A DNA stretch of 60,000 nucleotides from Bugula neritina (GCA_964035545.1 OZ037769.1:9403429-9463428); one strand, 5' to 3'; positions 12,419-35,836 are shown, numbered from the stretch's first letter. The notes: generated from the letters alone by a model not told the origin. Numbers and translations are program-made.

Positions 12419-13701
12419 TCTGACTGTTACAATCTAAAAATAAAAGTTAATACAACTTGGAATTATTGCAATTGTAAAGCCTTTATTGCTATAACTACAA
12501 AAATCAGCTGATAGCTCAAACAGTTGTTTTAAAAATTAATTTCTTTCTATATCAATTAATGAGCTTTCAAAGATTTTTAGTTTATGTTAATGTAACACTG
12601 GCAATAGTGTTTGCAGGAAAGAAACTTTTAAAATAACCTCAACATAAAACAAAAAGCACAAAATGTTAATATTGTAAAAGTACAAAATTTGGTTGAAATG
12701 ACAATCAATTATTTTACACATGTTGGCATTCCTTCTAACTTGAAGTCAAAAGATATAACAATAGTTATTATAAAGTCTAGACTAATAGTAAATTCAGTAA
12801 ATAGTAATACTAATAGAAATACATTATAGCATTACTATCAGCATTTCTATTGCTATTAGTAAGCTACTAGCAGTACTAGTAGTACCACTACCAGTAGGCC
12901 TACTGCTACTAGTAGTAGTAACAAGTATTATATTTATAATTAATATTAGTAGTACCTGTACTATGACTTATCATTAATAGACATGGTCATACTCATAGTC
13001 TTAGTGATAGTTTAGTAATAGTATTACTATTACTATTAGTTATAGTAATACTAATACTGATAGTATTACTATTAGTGTAATACTAATACTAATAGTATTA
13101 GTACAACTATTACTATAGCCATAGCGCTACTGCTAGGCTATAAATATAATTATAAAAAGTATAACATTAACTCAAAGTTTAACTATAACTATAAGTATTA
13201 CTAATACTATTACTGTATTACTATTAGTATTACTATAATAAATATTAGTAATACTTATACTAATAGTAATAGTAATGCTAATACTAATAGTAATAGCAAT
13301 AATTTAATTATACTATAATTATTAGTATTACTATAAGTATAAGTTAAACTTGATGTATAAGTATTACTATTAGTATTAGTATATGACTTTATCACTTATA
13401 CTATAGTCTATATCAATTATCAGTAGATGTATAAGTTATAACTATAAGTATAAGTTAAGTATAGCTACAAGTTGAAGTATTTAAGTAATACTATTACTAA
13501 TAGTAATACTCTAATAGTAATACCTCCTCCAGTTACCTCCAGATTACGATCATGCTAGACCACTAGGTAGCAGAAGCGGCATGCCTCATATGTTTATGGT
13601 TGGTCAGAAAGTAAAATGCATACAATAGTCCATAATTTGGTTGCAGTGTGTGTTGCAATATTGTTTATTAGTACAGGTAAGTTAACCTGTCAATGTTTAG
13701 A
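12419..13701. other. DRG1 upstream region and TTAGTATTACTA-type repeat field
   Basis: The DRG1 5' UTR and promoter must begin here, but no TATA or initiator element is convincing. From about 12770 to 13525 the sequence is mostly interleaved ATTAGT/ATTACT units in both orientations. The last 170 bp is LINE 3' tail, with an AATAAA on the minus strand near 13660. Confidence 0.6.
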
Positions 13702-14795
13702 TTATTCTGTGTGTAAATTAGTCTTGCAAGGATTGTTCCCTTTAAGGTCACGGATTGTTCGTGGCAAGAAGCTGTTATAATAGCAGTTATTATTGGTGCT
13801 GACTGATCTTGGCTGTCCTAGTGTTTGGGCCCTAGTTTGGATAAAACTTTCCGGGGTATTTATTAGTTCGTCATACGCTGCAGAGAGTGCTGGGTGATAT
13901 TCTTCCTTTTGGAGTATCCTCATAAGGAGTCTTAGCCGTTGAGTTCTTCTTCTTTCATCGAGGGCGGCCAGCTCCAGTCTTTCTTTTGCTTCTCGCACTC
14001 CTCTTCTACCCTTGATGTTAGCTATGGCTCTTACTGCCCGTGTTTGTACCTCTTCGATGGAATTTATTTCTTTTGTAGTATAGGGGTCCCAAACAGCAGA
14101 AGCATAGTCTAGGTGAGGAAGGCATAGGGATTTGTAAGCCATGAGTCTCACTTTTTCGGGTGCCCAGTGCAAAGCCCTTTTGATCATCCCCAGTTGTTTG
14201 TTTGCTAGCAATATTTTGCTCTGGATATGATTATCAAACTTCAGGTTGGCCTGTAGAGTCACTCCGAGGTATGTTGATTTGTCCACCTGTTCTAGAACTG
14301 TGCCATTTAACGTGTAGTGTGCTGGTATATCTTGCTCTTTGAATGCCATAATTTTGCTCTTTTTAACATTGAACTCCATACCCCACTTTGAAGCCCAACT
14401 TCCTGCTGCATCTATGTTCCTTTGAAACCTTAGTCTGTCTTGGTCATCTGAGACAGGCTGGTAGAGGAGGGTGTCATCTGCGAAGAGACCAACTTCACAA
14501 TCAACACAGTCAGGGAGATCATTTATGAACACAAGAAACAGTATGGGACCGAGTACAGAGCCCTGAGGTACCCCAGACGTCACTGGCAGTGGTTCTGACT
14601 TTTTGCCATCGAGTACGACCCTCTGAGATCGGTTTAGGAGGAAGTTGTGTACCCATCCGAGCAGATAGTCTTCCATTGGTGCAATTGTTCGTAGTTTCTC
14701 CATTAGAAGGGCATGGGGGACCCGGTCAAATGCTTTTGTAAAATCTAGGACTGCTGCGTGAACAGCCTTATGTTTATCGACATAAGATAAATCAT
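13702..14795 (-). mobile_element. 5'-truncated LINE: reverse transcriptase C-terminal half (Jockey/CR1-like)
   Basis: An open frame of about 360 codons ends at 13702. From the truncated edge it reads HAAVLDFTKAFDRVPHALL (RT motif A), then TSGVPQGSVLGPILFLVFIN and the catalytic FADDTLLY box, followed by the thumb (WGMEFNVKKSKIMAF, YLGVTL) and a C-terminal tail. The endonuclease and N-terminal RT are absent and the frame runs into A/C-rich simple sequence, the usual picture of incomplete target-primed reverse transcription. The remaining frame has no stops, so insertion is fairly recent. The clade call is from motif style only. Confidence 0.85.
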
Positions 14796-14796
14796 A

Positions 14797-14985
14797 AACT
14801 AAAACTTAAACCTAAAGATTAAGATAAAACTAAAAAGTAAAAAGTAAAACTAAAACTAAAAGGTAAAACTAAAACTAAAACACAGTAAAACTAAAAGTTT
14901 TACTAAAACTAAAAATTAAAAGTAAAACTATAACTATAACTATAAGTATAACTATAAGTAAAACTAAAAGTAAAAGTAAAAAAAT
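14797..14985. repeat. AAACTAAAAGT-type simple repeat
   Basis: Purine- and A-rich repeats of AAAACTAAAAGT and ACTATA abut the truncated 5' edge of the LINE. Confidence 0.7.
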
Positions 14986-15583
14986 AATGATCACTTTGAC
15001 TTTAACTTGGTTATAAATCGATCAAAAAAATAACTGCATGTGTATGAAAGCTTTTAAACTACACAAATTATGTCCTTATTGTGGACAAAACAGATTAAGA
15101 TGATGACATATATTTTATGCTTGAGGATTTTCGTTTCAATAAAAAAATTTAGTGATCCATATGCCTGACAGATCAGCATGATTTCCTTGGTCTAGTCCCG
15201 ATCTTTTATGTACTCCGGGTTGAAAACAATAATTCTCGATGCGCAAAACCGGGCAACCTAAACCGTGGTTTGCAGGTCCGGTTAATGCTATCTCAGAAAG
15301 GATAACTCTACAAATTTAACCAGAACGTCTAGCATTAATTCTATACAGGCTTCAAGTTTTCATGCAAGTTTCTGCTTTTCACCATTAACCAATAAAAAAC
15401 GGTTTAAAAGTATTTTAAGGTCACATTTTCAATCTAGGCTCTACTTTATGTTGCCAAGAACTTTTTACAGATACTGCATTGGTCAGTTATATGTTTTTTT
15501 TTCTCAACTATCTCAGCTTTGTCCTGTTCGGGCAGCAAGGGAGGGGGAGGGGCAGTTAAATGTGTACTGTGCAAAATACAGAT
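14986..15583. other. Unassigned DNA left of the Gypsy insertion
   Basis: No gene recognised. The segment 15504-15534, read on the minus strand, is nearly identical to 25922-25952 on the plus strand (core CCGAACAGGACAAAGC), so part of this stretch belongs to a dispersed repeat. Confidence 0.4.
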
Positions 15584-15588
15584 CTTTA

Positions 15589-15838
15589 TGTTGTATTTTT
15601 TTTTAGAGTAGAATGTATGACTGTATTGTATTGAAGCTAACAAGTAACTGACATAAAAATACATGTAGATAAACAGTGACAGAATAACAACTGGCTTGTA
15701 TATTGATATGGCAAAAACTGTATATAATGAGTTTAAACAAATAGACATTAGAATAAAAAGTAACCGAGCACATAAAATGTGGTATGTCATAATATGCATC
15801 TATGTGGTGTATTGACAAGGCTAGTTCAATACATAGCA
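15589..15838 (-). repeat. 3' LTR of the Gypsy element
   Basis: 250 bp with TG/CA ends, the same length and sequence by eye as the 5' LTR at 20405. Target duplication CTTTA immediately to the left. Confidence 0.95.
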
Positions 15839-15850
15839 CTCCTCCCTCAC
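15839..15850 (-). promoter_or_regulatory. Polypurine tract of the Gypsy element
   Basis: On the minus strand GTGAGGGAGGAG abuts the 3' LTR, the expected place and composition for the plus-strand primer. Confidence 0.8.
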
Positions 15851-15857
15851 AAATTTA

Positions 15858-16317
15858 GACTAAAGTTGCGTTTATACCTTCACGATTTTCGGTCAAAATT
15901 TCAATTTGGCCGGGTTGAAATTTCTCCGAGTTGCATTGCATTGTAAAAGCCACCCGTTGAAATTTTTGTACTGTGATAACTTAATCGGCCAATTTTAGAA
16001 TAGGAGTAATAACTCCTTGTAAACATCGTTATCTAGTTATTACTTTGGCGATTAGACAACGTACTTATACGGTTATAATTACATAGCCTACGCCTTCTCA
16101 ATTATCGCTTTTATGCTTTCCGCTTCACTAATTCACGACGTTTACAAAGGGCATCAAATAGCTATTATGCGAGTCAAATTTCAATTTCAGAAAGTGAGCA
16201 ACCGCATCAATATGATTTCAACGAGTTTCGGTTTGACTATAAAGGGGTACCCGGACAAGCATTATTAACTTAAACTCGGTACTTTTTTCAGCAGAGGTAT
16301 AAACGCAACTTTAAGAG
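15858..16317. mobile_element. MITE inside the Gypsy element, about 460 bp, PIF/Harbinger-like
   Basis: Near-terminal inverted repeats AAAGTTGCGTTTATACCT lie at both ends, at 15862 and, inverted, ending near 16313. Possible TTA duplications sit at 15855-15857 and 16318-16320; the right one is also the TAA stop of gag-pol on the minus strand. A diverged homologue occupies about 33660-34180, showing this is a separate mobile family and not part of the retrotransposon. The 3-bp TTA target suggests PIF/Harbinger, but the outermost bases of the two ends do not match exactly. Confidence 0.75.
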
Positions 16318-19300
16318 TTATGGCTTGTACCAATCTGGCTGTCTGCGCTCTCTGGTTGGATAGCGCCTCTCATGAGGATGGACAATATTATTATCAGCTT
16401 GGGGTGTGTTGGGTACCACTGATTTGTTCATATTTGTAGATGGAAGGCGAATTTGAAGCTGATTAGCATGCCTCTTCCAGTTGCCACTGTCTGTTTGTAC
16501 TATGTAGATAGCATTTCCTTGTTTTGATATGATAGTTCCTGGGATCCACTTTGGACCAGTACTGTAGTTACGAGCGTACACTAGTGAGTCAATAGTGAAC
16601 TGTGTTGTCTGTGGCTTGTCATGTTTAGGGTATTTGTGACTAGTAGGTTGGAGAAGGGATAGTAAGCCTCTGGGCTGGCGGCCATGCAGGACTTCTGCAG
16701 GTGTTTTCCATTCCAAAGCAGGATGTGGAATGGTTCTGTATGATGCTAATGTAAGTCTGATACTCTCGTCTAGAGATGCTCCTCCCTCACAATTCTTGTC
16801 CACAGAGCTTTTAAAAGTTCTGACAAACCGTTCAGCTTCACCATTTGAAGGTGGGTGGTATGGAGGTGACAAGATATGGTTGATGTGGAAACTGTTGCAG
16901 AAATTAGTAAATTCCTGGCTGGAAAACTGTGGGCCATTATCTGTAACTATAGTAGCAGGTACACCTTCTATAGCAAAGATATCCTTTAATACTTGTAATG
17001 TTTGGCGAGAAGTTGTCTGCCCTATTTCCATGCGTCCAATATATGGAAATTTTGAACAAGCATCAATGCAGATAAGCCACATTTTTCCTCTAAAAGGTCC
17101 AGCAAAATCTAGATGTATGCGTTCCCATGGCTTGTCTGTCTTGGGCCAGCTTTGAAACTTCTGGTCTGGAGCAGCTGCTGACTCCTGGCATACTTCGCAA
17201 GATTTTATGGCTAGCTCAATATCCGTGTTGATGGTGCTCCACCACACATAGCGGCGAGCTAGTTGCTTTACCTTGACCACACCCCAGTGTGAAGAATGAA
17301 GTGTGTCTAGTATTCTGCATTGAAGTGAACGAGGTATAACTACACGACTTGTTTGTTCGCGTATCAACAACAATACACCTTGTTCAAGTTGCAGGGAGTC
17401 ACGGTGAATCCAGAAAGTGCCCAGTTCTTTGTCATCTGGTTTTGTGACTGGCCAACCTTGCTGAATCCATTTTATGACACGTTGAAGGTGTTGATCTTTG
17501 ACAGTTTCCTGTCTGACCTCATTGTATCCAGCAACAGGTGATGTAAATATTTGCTCTTGTATTGCATGGGATATCTCCTTGTTGTCCTGCTGCTCGATCC
17601 GGTCAAAATTGCTATCAGGACCAAATGGTAACCTCGAAAGACAATCAGCATTCCCATGTTGGGAGGTCTTCCTGTACCTGATAGTAAACTGGAAACCCAT
17701 CAGAGTGAGAGCCCAGCGTTGTAAACGCTGTGCTGTTAAAGTTGGAATATTTTTGCCTGGTGCAAAAATAGTAGTGAGAGGCTCATGGTCTGTGACTAGC
17801 GTAAAATGTCGTCCATATAGGAATTGTCTGAACTTGGTCACACCATATATAATAGAGAGAGCTTCACGTTCAATCTGAGAGTAGTTCTTTTGAGTGTCAG
17901 TCAATGTTTTTGAAGCGTAAGCCACTGGAACTTCTCCCTGATCAGTATCCTGCGAGAGAACAACTCCTAATCCATAGGATGACGCATCGGCTGCAAGAAT
18001 TAGGGGTTTTGTCTCATCATAGTGTGTCAGGCTAGTAGCATTGATAATGCTATTCTTTAGCTGGGTAAAGGCTTGTTCACATTCATTTGACCATGTGAAT
18101 GTGGTATCATTCTTGAGGAGCTTGTAAAGTGGAGCTGCTTTATCCGCAAGATTAGAGATGAAGCGCCCATAGTAGTTAACCTTTCCTAGAAATGCTTGCA
18201 GTTGGTGCAAGTCCTGTGGTCGAGGTAATTGAGAGAGAGCTGCCATGGAAGCAGCTGTTGGTCGTTTGCCATCCTTGTCGATGGTGTGACCCAGATACTC
18301 AACAGAGTGCTTGAAGAATTCACACTTGTCTAATCGTATTCGAAAACCATGCTCTTGAAGTGTTGAAAGCAGGTTTGTCAGATTAGTCCAGTGTTCTTCC
18401 TCCGTTTTACCAGTAATGATTAAATCATCAAGGTATGCAGCAACTCCTGGTAATTTTTGAGTCAAGGTATCCATACACCGTTGAAACTGAGCTGGACCAG
18501 GGGCAATTCCAAAGCACATTCTATTATATTGGTATAATCCGAATGGAGTGTTTATCACACACAGCTGTTTGGCATCATCTTCTAGCTCAAGTTGTAGGTA
18601 AGCATCAGCCAAGTCAAGTTTGGTGAAGAATTTACCTCCTCTAAGCCTGTTCATTAAATCATCCAGTTTTGGTAGTGGATGCTGATCTATGGAGATGCAC
18701 TGATTGAGTCGCTTGAAATCTCCACAGATGCGAACTTTGCCAGACGGTTTGGTAACCACTACTATAGGAGCGGCCCAGTTACTGAAGTTAATACGTTGTA
18801 TGACACCTTCAGCTTCAAGCCTGTTTAATTCAGCCCTAGTGGCCTCATGTTGAGAATAGGGGATTTCTCTAGGTTTAGAAAAACAAGGTTTATGTTCTGA
18901 TTTGAGGTAAATTGGTACTTTGAATGTTTTACAATGTCCTATTCCAGGTTTGAAAACATCAGGATATTTTGTTGTGAGAACTTTGACCTTGGTATCAACA
19001 TTGTGTACTGCGTTAGTAACCTCGGTGTCACTGTCTACAGCAGATAGACCTTGTTGTGATAGTCCAAAACTGTCACTCCAGTCTACACCCAGTAAGTTGA
19101 CACCTTCATCTGAGTCTACTATTAATAATCGAAGATTGTTTTTTGTAGTCTGACCAATGGTTACTGTTACATAGCATTCACCACGTACCTGCATAGCGGT
19201 ATTTCCATATGAATGAAGGGTCGTGTCTGTCTGTTGATATGGTGGAGAGCCTAGGGCTTCGTAGCCTTTGTTCCCTACCATAGAACAAGTAGCGCCTGTG

Positions 19301-20361
19301 TCCCACTGAAATTGTGTTTGTTTATTGTTCACAGTAGTGTTAATCCATATTTGTTTCCCCTTGCGTTCATATATATTGTAAACACTACTTGAAGATTCTT
19401 CTACGAAGTGAGAGTTGTTCCCACTTGATTTTGATGAAGTTTTGCAGACGCTAGAAATATGTCCTGTTTTGTTGCACAGCTTACATTGTTTGTTACGGTG
19501 AGGACATTGTTTACGATCGTGGCTAATGTAGCATTGTGGACACGATTTCAACTTAGAAGGCTGTGTTGGCATAGCAGTCTGGTTTTCAGACTTGCGGAAT
19601 TGTGGTCCCTTGCCCTGACTACCTTTGTTTTGACGTTTGTATGTTGAGGACATTTGATTTGTGGTAACAGGTGTAGAGGTCTCACCCTTCAAAACTTTAT
19701 CAGTTTCTGCTGTTTGAATGTATGTAGCTGCCTTCTTTAACACATTTTCCAGTGTAGGATCTGGATCCAATAAGCATTGTCTACGTACATCAGCATGTGG
19801 AGTTTCTTTAATAATTATGTCACGAATTTGATCATCAACATAACTTTCACCACAGTCTTCCTTTTTACAGGTAAAATTGCAGTTACGAGCTAAACCCCGT
19901 AAATCAGCTGCCCAATCTGAGTATGACTGGTTAGGTTTCATTTTACAGTTATAAAACTGATATCTAGCTGCTTGCACATGTTTTGTTTCAATAAAATGTG
20001 TGCTAAGCTTACCTGCTAGATTATCGAACGACATGGTAGTTATGTCCTCCGAGCCATACAGTTTTGTCAGCAATTCATAACATTCTGAGCCAATCCATGA
20101 AAGTAAGCAAGCTCGTTTTTGTTCACTGTCACTTACGTTGTAAACGGTAAAGTGTTGATTGAGCCGCTGTAAATACTGAGTCCATGATTCCTTGTCTCTG
20201 TCATAAGAGTCGAATCTAGGCACAGTTACAGATTTATTTTGTGCAGGTTCACCAGGCTTTACAGCTGTAGTAAATTGTCCCAGTATTTGAGCGAATTGCT
20301 CCATCTGCTGCTGCTGTTGTTGCTGCATTGTTGTTACAAGTTGTTTTATAACTTCCTCCAT
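16318..20361 (-). CDS. Gypsy gag-pol polyprotein, single frame, 1347 aa
   Basis: Domain order: a Gag core at about residues 1-230 with a polyglutamine run near the N-terminus; a CCHC knuckle CKLCNKTGHISSVC near 292-306; protease with WDTGATCSMVG near 353; RT at about 480-690 with catalytic AYLDDL near 643; RNase H beginning at LAADASSYG near 790; integrase zinc module HSSHWG...CEVCQ near 1020-1060; integrase core with LDFAGP, TDNGPQF and the NGEAER region near 1083-1178. There is no chromodomain. Gag and Pol are fused in one frame, so no frameshift is needed. The overall style resembles Mag-like or K02A2.6-like Gypsy polyproteins common in invertebrates; the clade is inference. All catalytic residues seen are intact. 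Confidence 0.95.
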   Translation of the reverse strand: MEEVIKQLVTTMQQQQQQQMEQFAQILGQFTTAVKPGEPAQNKSVTVPRFDSYDRDKESWTQYLQRLNQHFTVYNVSDSEQKRACLLSWIGSECYELLTKLYGSEDITTMSFDNLAGKLSTHFIETKHVQAARYQFYNCKMKPNQSYSDWAADLRGLARNCNFTCKKEDCGESYVDDQIRDIIIKETPHADVRRQCLLDPDPTLENVLKKAATYIQTAETDKVLKGETSTPVTTNQMSSTYKRQNKGSQGKGPQFRKSENQTAMPTQPSKLKSCPQCYISHDRKQCPHRNKQCKLCNKTGHISSVCKTSSKSSGNNSHFVEESSSSVYNIYERKGKQIWINTTVNNKQTQFQWDTGATCSMVGNKGYEALGSPPYQQTDTTLHSYGNTAMQVRGECYVTVTIGQTTKNNLRLLIVDSDEGVNLLGVDWSDSFGLSQQGLSAVDSDTEVTNAVHNVDTKVKVLTTKYPDVFKPGIGHCKTFKVPIYLKSEHKPCFSKPREIPYSQHEATRAELNRLEAEGVIQRINFSNWAAPIVVVTKPSGKVRICGDFKRLNQCISIDQHPLPKLDDLMNRLRGGKFFTKLDLADAYLQLELEDDAKQLCVINTPFGLYQYNRMCFGIAPGPAQFQRCMDTLTQKLPGVAAYLDDLIITGKTEEEHWTNLTNLLSTLQEHGFRIRLDKCEFFKHSVEYLGHTIDKDGKRPTAASMAALSQLPRPQDLHQLQAFLGKVNYYGRFISNLADKAAPLYKLLKNDTTFTWSNECEQAFTQLKNSIINATSLTHYDETKPLILAADASSYGLGVVLSQDTDQGEVPVAYASKTLTDTQKNYSQIEREALSIIYGVTKFRQFLYGRHFTLVTDHEPLTTIFAPGKNIPTLTAQRLQRWALTLMGFQFTIRYRKTSQHGNADCLSRLPFGPDSNFDRIEQQDNKEISHAIQEQIFTSPVAGYNEVRQETVKDQHLQRVIKWIQQGWPVTKPDDKELGTFWIHRDSLQLEQGVLLLIREQTSRVVIPRSLQCRILDTLHSSHWGVVKVKQLARRYVWWSTINTDIELAIKSCEVCQESAAAPDQKFQSWPKTDKPWERIHLDFAGPFRGKMWLICIDACSKFPYIGRMEIGQTTSRQTLQVLKDIFAIEGVPATIVTDNGPQFSSQEFTNFCNSFHINHILSPPYHPPSNGEAERFVRTFKSSVDKNCEGGASLDESIRLTLASYRTIPHPALEWKTPAEVLHGRQPRGLLSLLQPTSHKYPKHDKPQTTQFTIDSLVYARNYSTGPKWIPGTIISKQGNAIYIVQTDSGNWKRHANQLQIRLPSTNMNKSVVPNTPQADNNIVHPHERRYPTRERRQPDWYKP

Positions 20362-20384
20362 TTCAAAATGATATGGTTGTATTT

Positions 20385-20402
20385 ATCCCAGTTCTGACAC
20401 CA
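20385..20402 (-). promoter_or_regulatory. Primer binding site, tRNA-Leu(CAA)-like
   Basis: On the minus strand, 2 nt after the 5' LTR, TGGTGTCAGAACTGGGAT pairs with the 3' end of animal tRNA-Leu(CAA) (ending CCCACTTCTGACACCA) except for one position. The tRNA sequence is from memory. Confidence 0.75.
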
Positions 20403-20404
20403 GT

Positions 20405-20654
20405 TGTTGTATTTTTTTTTAGAGTAGAATGTATGACTGTATTGTATTGAAGCTAACAAGTAACTGACATAAAAATACATGTAGATAAACAGTGACAGAA
20501 TAACAACTGGCTTGTATATTGATATGGCAAAAACTGTATATAATGAGTTTAAACAAATAGACATTAGAATAAAAAGTAACCGAGCACATAAAATGTGGTA
20601 TGTCATAATATGCATCTATGTGGTGTATTGACAAGGCTAGTTCAATACATAGCA
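20405..20654 (-). repeat. 5' LTR of the Gypsy element
   Basis: 250 bp, matching the LTR at 15589-15838. Target duplication CTTTA follows at 20655-20659. Confidence 0.95.
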
Positions 20655-21423
20655 CTTTATGCTTCCTGTTCTTATATAATTACTTTCAAGTTGTCGAACA
20701 AAAATCACAGAGAATTATTTTATAATAAATTGCTGCAACAAAAAATTCAAAATGTAGAGAAAAGTACAATTAAATCATTACATAGGCAGATGCATATGTT
20801 GAGCTGGAAAATAAGAAAATTTAAAAATTATAATTAGTTTAATTTGTGTAAGTCGTAACTTGAATTTATCAAAAATTAGGTCTAGTCAATTTTGCTTACC
20901 GGCAGGAAATTCATTTGAATTTTATTAAAAAAATTTTTGCTCGACAAGTGTTGCTTGTATGGTTTGGTTTGTATTTAAATTAGTATGTGTGCGATGCAGA
21001 TTAATGGTGTAAGGGTAGTTCTCAGAATATATAAGCCTTTGTGAGGCAAATTTGGGAGTTACTTTCAAAAAAAATAAACTTATAGTTGTTTTGTTTATAT
21101 GCAATAAAAGTCTATTTAACAACATTATAAAGAAAAACATCATAACAACAATAAAATATTGTAAAAGTAAGATCAAACTTTAATAAAAAATAATATGCTA
21201 TCTTTTGAATTGTGCTGTGCTGGCTATGCTGGCAATTCATGCATACCTATCGCAAACATCAAAAACAATTTGAAAAAAATCACAGTCTAATGTACTCACT
21301 CACACGGCTTCCCATAAGTAGTTGCTAGTGGTAGTTTATTTATTTCTGGATTTTTGCAGGTTTTAATACATAATACTATAGCATCAATACTACTCTAAAA
21401 CTGGTATTCTAAAATATAAGTTT

Positions 21424-21592
<169 letters not shown>

Positions 21593-22194
21593 GGTAATAG
21601 TGGAAGAAATGGAAAATATTTTCAATATTGAAGTTGAAGATTTGGGGTTGGGGTTCAGGATGCGGAGTTTGAGAAAATTAAAGTAAAAATAGTTTTGAGA
21701 TTTTAAGTAAAAATGGCACACCAGTGTGCCGTTTTTACTTCAAATCAGAACAGGTTTTTCTCGCTAAATAATTCATTCAGTGTGGAGAAAGACACCATAT
21801 TTTTGATCGATGCCACAACTTTCATGTAACTTTGAAAACATTGATGCTGCAATGCAAAGCAATGATAAGATATGATTGCACTCTTGTATTTTTAAGTTCA
21901 GATTATTTAGTTTAACAAATATATTTACTTGTATTATGTATGTATAGTACTTTATACAGATTGGCTTGCATGGCTGCTAAAAGGCCTGTTGGTTTTTGTA
22001 AACTGTTTGACTTCGATTCGAAAGTAACACAGAGAGCAGTTAGCGTAGAGTAATTACTGAACACATTTATGTAGAAGTAGACTAAGATTGCAGAGTATAG
22101 TTTGATTAAATGGATCAACTAAGATGAAGGTTTATAGATATACATATACACATGTGATTTGCAAGAGCTCAAAAAGCCTTCAATAAACTGCGAC

Positions 22195-22277
22195 AAATTT
22201 TAAAATCCGAATTTCCCCTAAAGAACCCAAATTCCTCCCTAGGGAAGAATTCCCCCCAGTTTGGGAACCACTGCCCT
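22195..22277 (-). mobile_element. Fragment of a hAT element (one terminus)
   Basis: On the minus strand the segment begins CAGTGGTTCCCAAACTGGGG, the familiar hAT terminal sequence. The opposite terminus was not found. Just beyond it, 22284-22303 resembles the terminal repeat of the 42340-42757 MITE. Confidence 0.55.
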
Positions 22278-24350
22278 AGAGGGACTTGTGAAAAGGGTCT
22301 ATTTACATTATCCCGACTAACCAAGCTCTAGAGTCTAGCATCAAACCACATGACTGCAAGTAGAAGGTCAAGTGCAGAATAATAACCAAATGTAAAAGAA
22401 AATTGCTAAAACTACAATACACATAAAAACCCTATTTGTAACATTTTAGTTGCAACCTCTAAGTATCTCCATCTTTATAATGTTTAGGTTTAAAAATAAT
22501 ATACAGATACTGTAAGTTGGAAACCAGTTTTTGTATGACAGAGTTTTCCCCTCTTTAAATGATGCACAATAGTCATATTATTACATTCTATAGAAAGAGT
22601 CAAAATATTTTTTTATAATAGAAAATACATACTGTATTTTTATTAAAATAATTTCTTAAATAAATAATAAAATAAATTTACGTTATAAAAGTTGTTCTGT
22701 TTTTTGACTTATTGCACACACCGATACTTGGAGTCGTCATCATCAACTCCATCATCAAGCTTCACTGTTATCGAAGCTAACTTTTATAAAAAATAACTTA
22801 GAAATTAGTTGACAATAAAAATAATGGCATTGTCACAGTAGTTTTGCCATTGTTTTTCAATGTGAAAAGTCTGCAATACTGACGGAGTGTTACTGTTAGC
22901 TATCTCAATCTGTGCTCTTCAAACTTGGATATACATGCTGAACCCAATGCGATATGCAGCTAGTGCTACACCTTCACCTTGAAGTTGAATTCGAAAAAAT
23001 TAAAAAGTAACTAGACTACTATAACTATTTTTTTATTATCAACTTTGAAGTTCAAATTGATATTCATATTATGATTTAAGTTATTGTTTTATAATGAATG
23101 ATAATATTTAAGAATAACTAACAATAACTGTAAGTCACTAAGTGTAACACTAACTCAACTATAAGTTTAAAAATAAATGGTTTTTTTTCCAGTAAATCAA
23201 AATGAAAATTTGCTTCACTAAAAAGTAAGTTACTTTAAGTCTAATACAAATAGTAATACTAATACAGTAATAGTAATACTAATAGTAATTGTAAAAGTTT
23301 AAAGTAAAAGTATAATAGTTTATACTAATAACATATTGGTATTACTATTAGTATTACTATTAGTTATTTTAGTATAACTATAAGTATTAGTAATGCTAAT
23401 AGTAATAGTAATACGGATAGCAATAGTCAAAAGGACAATAACTATCACAAAATCAAAATGACAATGTTGATTAGTTTTTTGAGTTATCACTATCAGTATC
23501 ACAATCATTTAAATATACACTAATTTTTACAAAACATTTAATTTTATGTTTTAGTTTATAAAAATGGTAATCCTAATGATGATAATGATGATAATTCAAT
23601 TAAACATAAAATTAAAGTCACTATGACTGTTGAAATTTACTTGCACTTAGCCACCCAGTTACTAGTAATATTACTATTAGTATTTCACTATTAGTGTTGA
23701 TAAAGTTTAGTTGTGTCGCTCTTCCACTTTCCCAAGCCTTTTTAGTAGTCTTAGTTAGCCTTTGCCCCTTAGTTAATATTTATACTCAGAACAGTACATG
23801 CAGGTGCATCAAACCAGCATAATCATAGTTTAAATTAATCATTAGTTATTGTAATACAACTCAAATATATATGTGAGATAGGAAACGGCGTCTAAGCTAA
23901 TATAGTTTATAAGCTGTAAAAGTTCAAGTTTCGTATGATCATTATGAAAATTGTTAGTGTCCTTAATATTTTTTCTAATGAACATGTTGGAATTTTTTTG
24001 CGGTTAGCCCCTGTGGGTATTACTAATGGCGGAGCTAAACTCAGTAGTTGCCAACTAATTTAAATTTAGATTTTAGGATCGCATAGTGATAGTCTATTTT
24101 TTTATAGTATTCAATTTAGTAATGACTGGTTTGCTTCTAGTCCAACTTTAATCTTAGTTTTACTCTTAGTATTTATTATAACATGAAATTATTTGTTATT
24201 GGGTTTCGTTTGATTTAAACTGGTTTACTCCAATTTCATTTTCAGCTTCAACCTGAAAAACTCATTGACTATCTCTACTTTATTACCTATATTTAATTAT
24301 TTTGAATTTAATTTTTATTTTAATATCAATATTTACTAGGGACATACACA

Positions 24351-35836
<11,486 letters not shown>

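Larger units (their letters stand above)
15589..20654 (-). mobile_element. Full-length Ty3/Gypsy LTR retrotransposon, 5066 bp
   Basis: Two 250-bp LTRs (15589-15838 and 20405-20654) start TG and end CA on the plus strand and show no difference by eye. They are flanked by a perfect 5-bp target duplication CTTTA at 15584-15588 and 20655-20659. The single gag-pol frame is uninterrupted and a tRNA-Leu-type primer site and polypurine tract are in place. Identical LTRs mean very recent insertion; the element looks capable of autonomous movement. A MITE of about 460 bp occupies the gap between stop codon and polypurine tract. Confidence 0.97.

Noticed and set aside
15446-15839. Minus-strand ORF reading through the Gypsy 3' LTR (CSICKKF at its end)
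   Set aside because: It crosses the LTR boundary and target duplication, and a sister ORF arises from the other LTR; not a gene.
22720-23000. Minus-strand exon-like fragments (ASITVKLDDGVDDDD before a stop; GEGVALAAYRIGF)
   Set aside because: Possible splice borders exist but no family was recognised and no further exons were found; too weak to call a gene.
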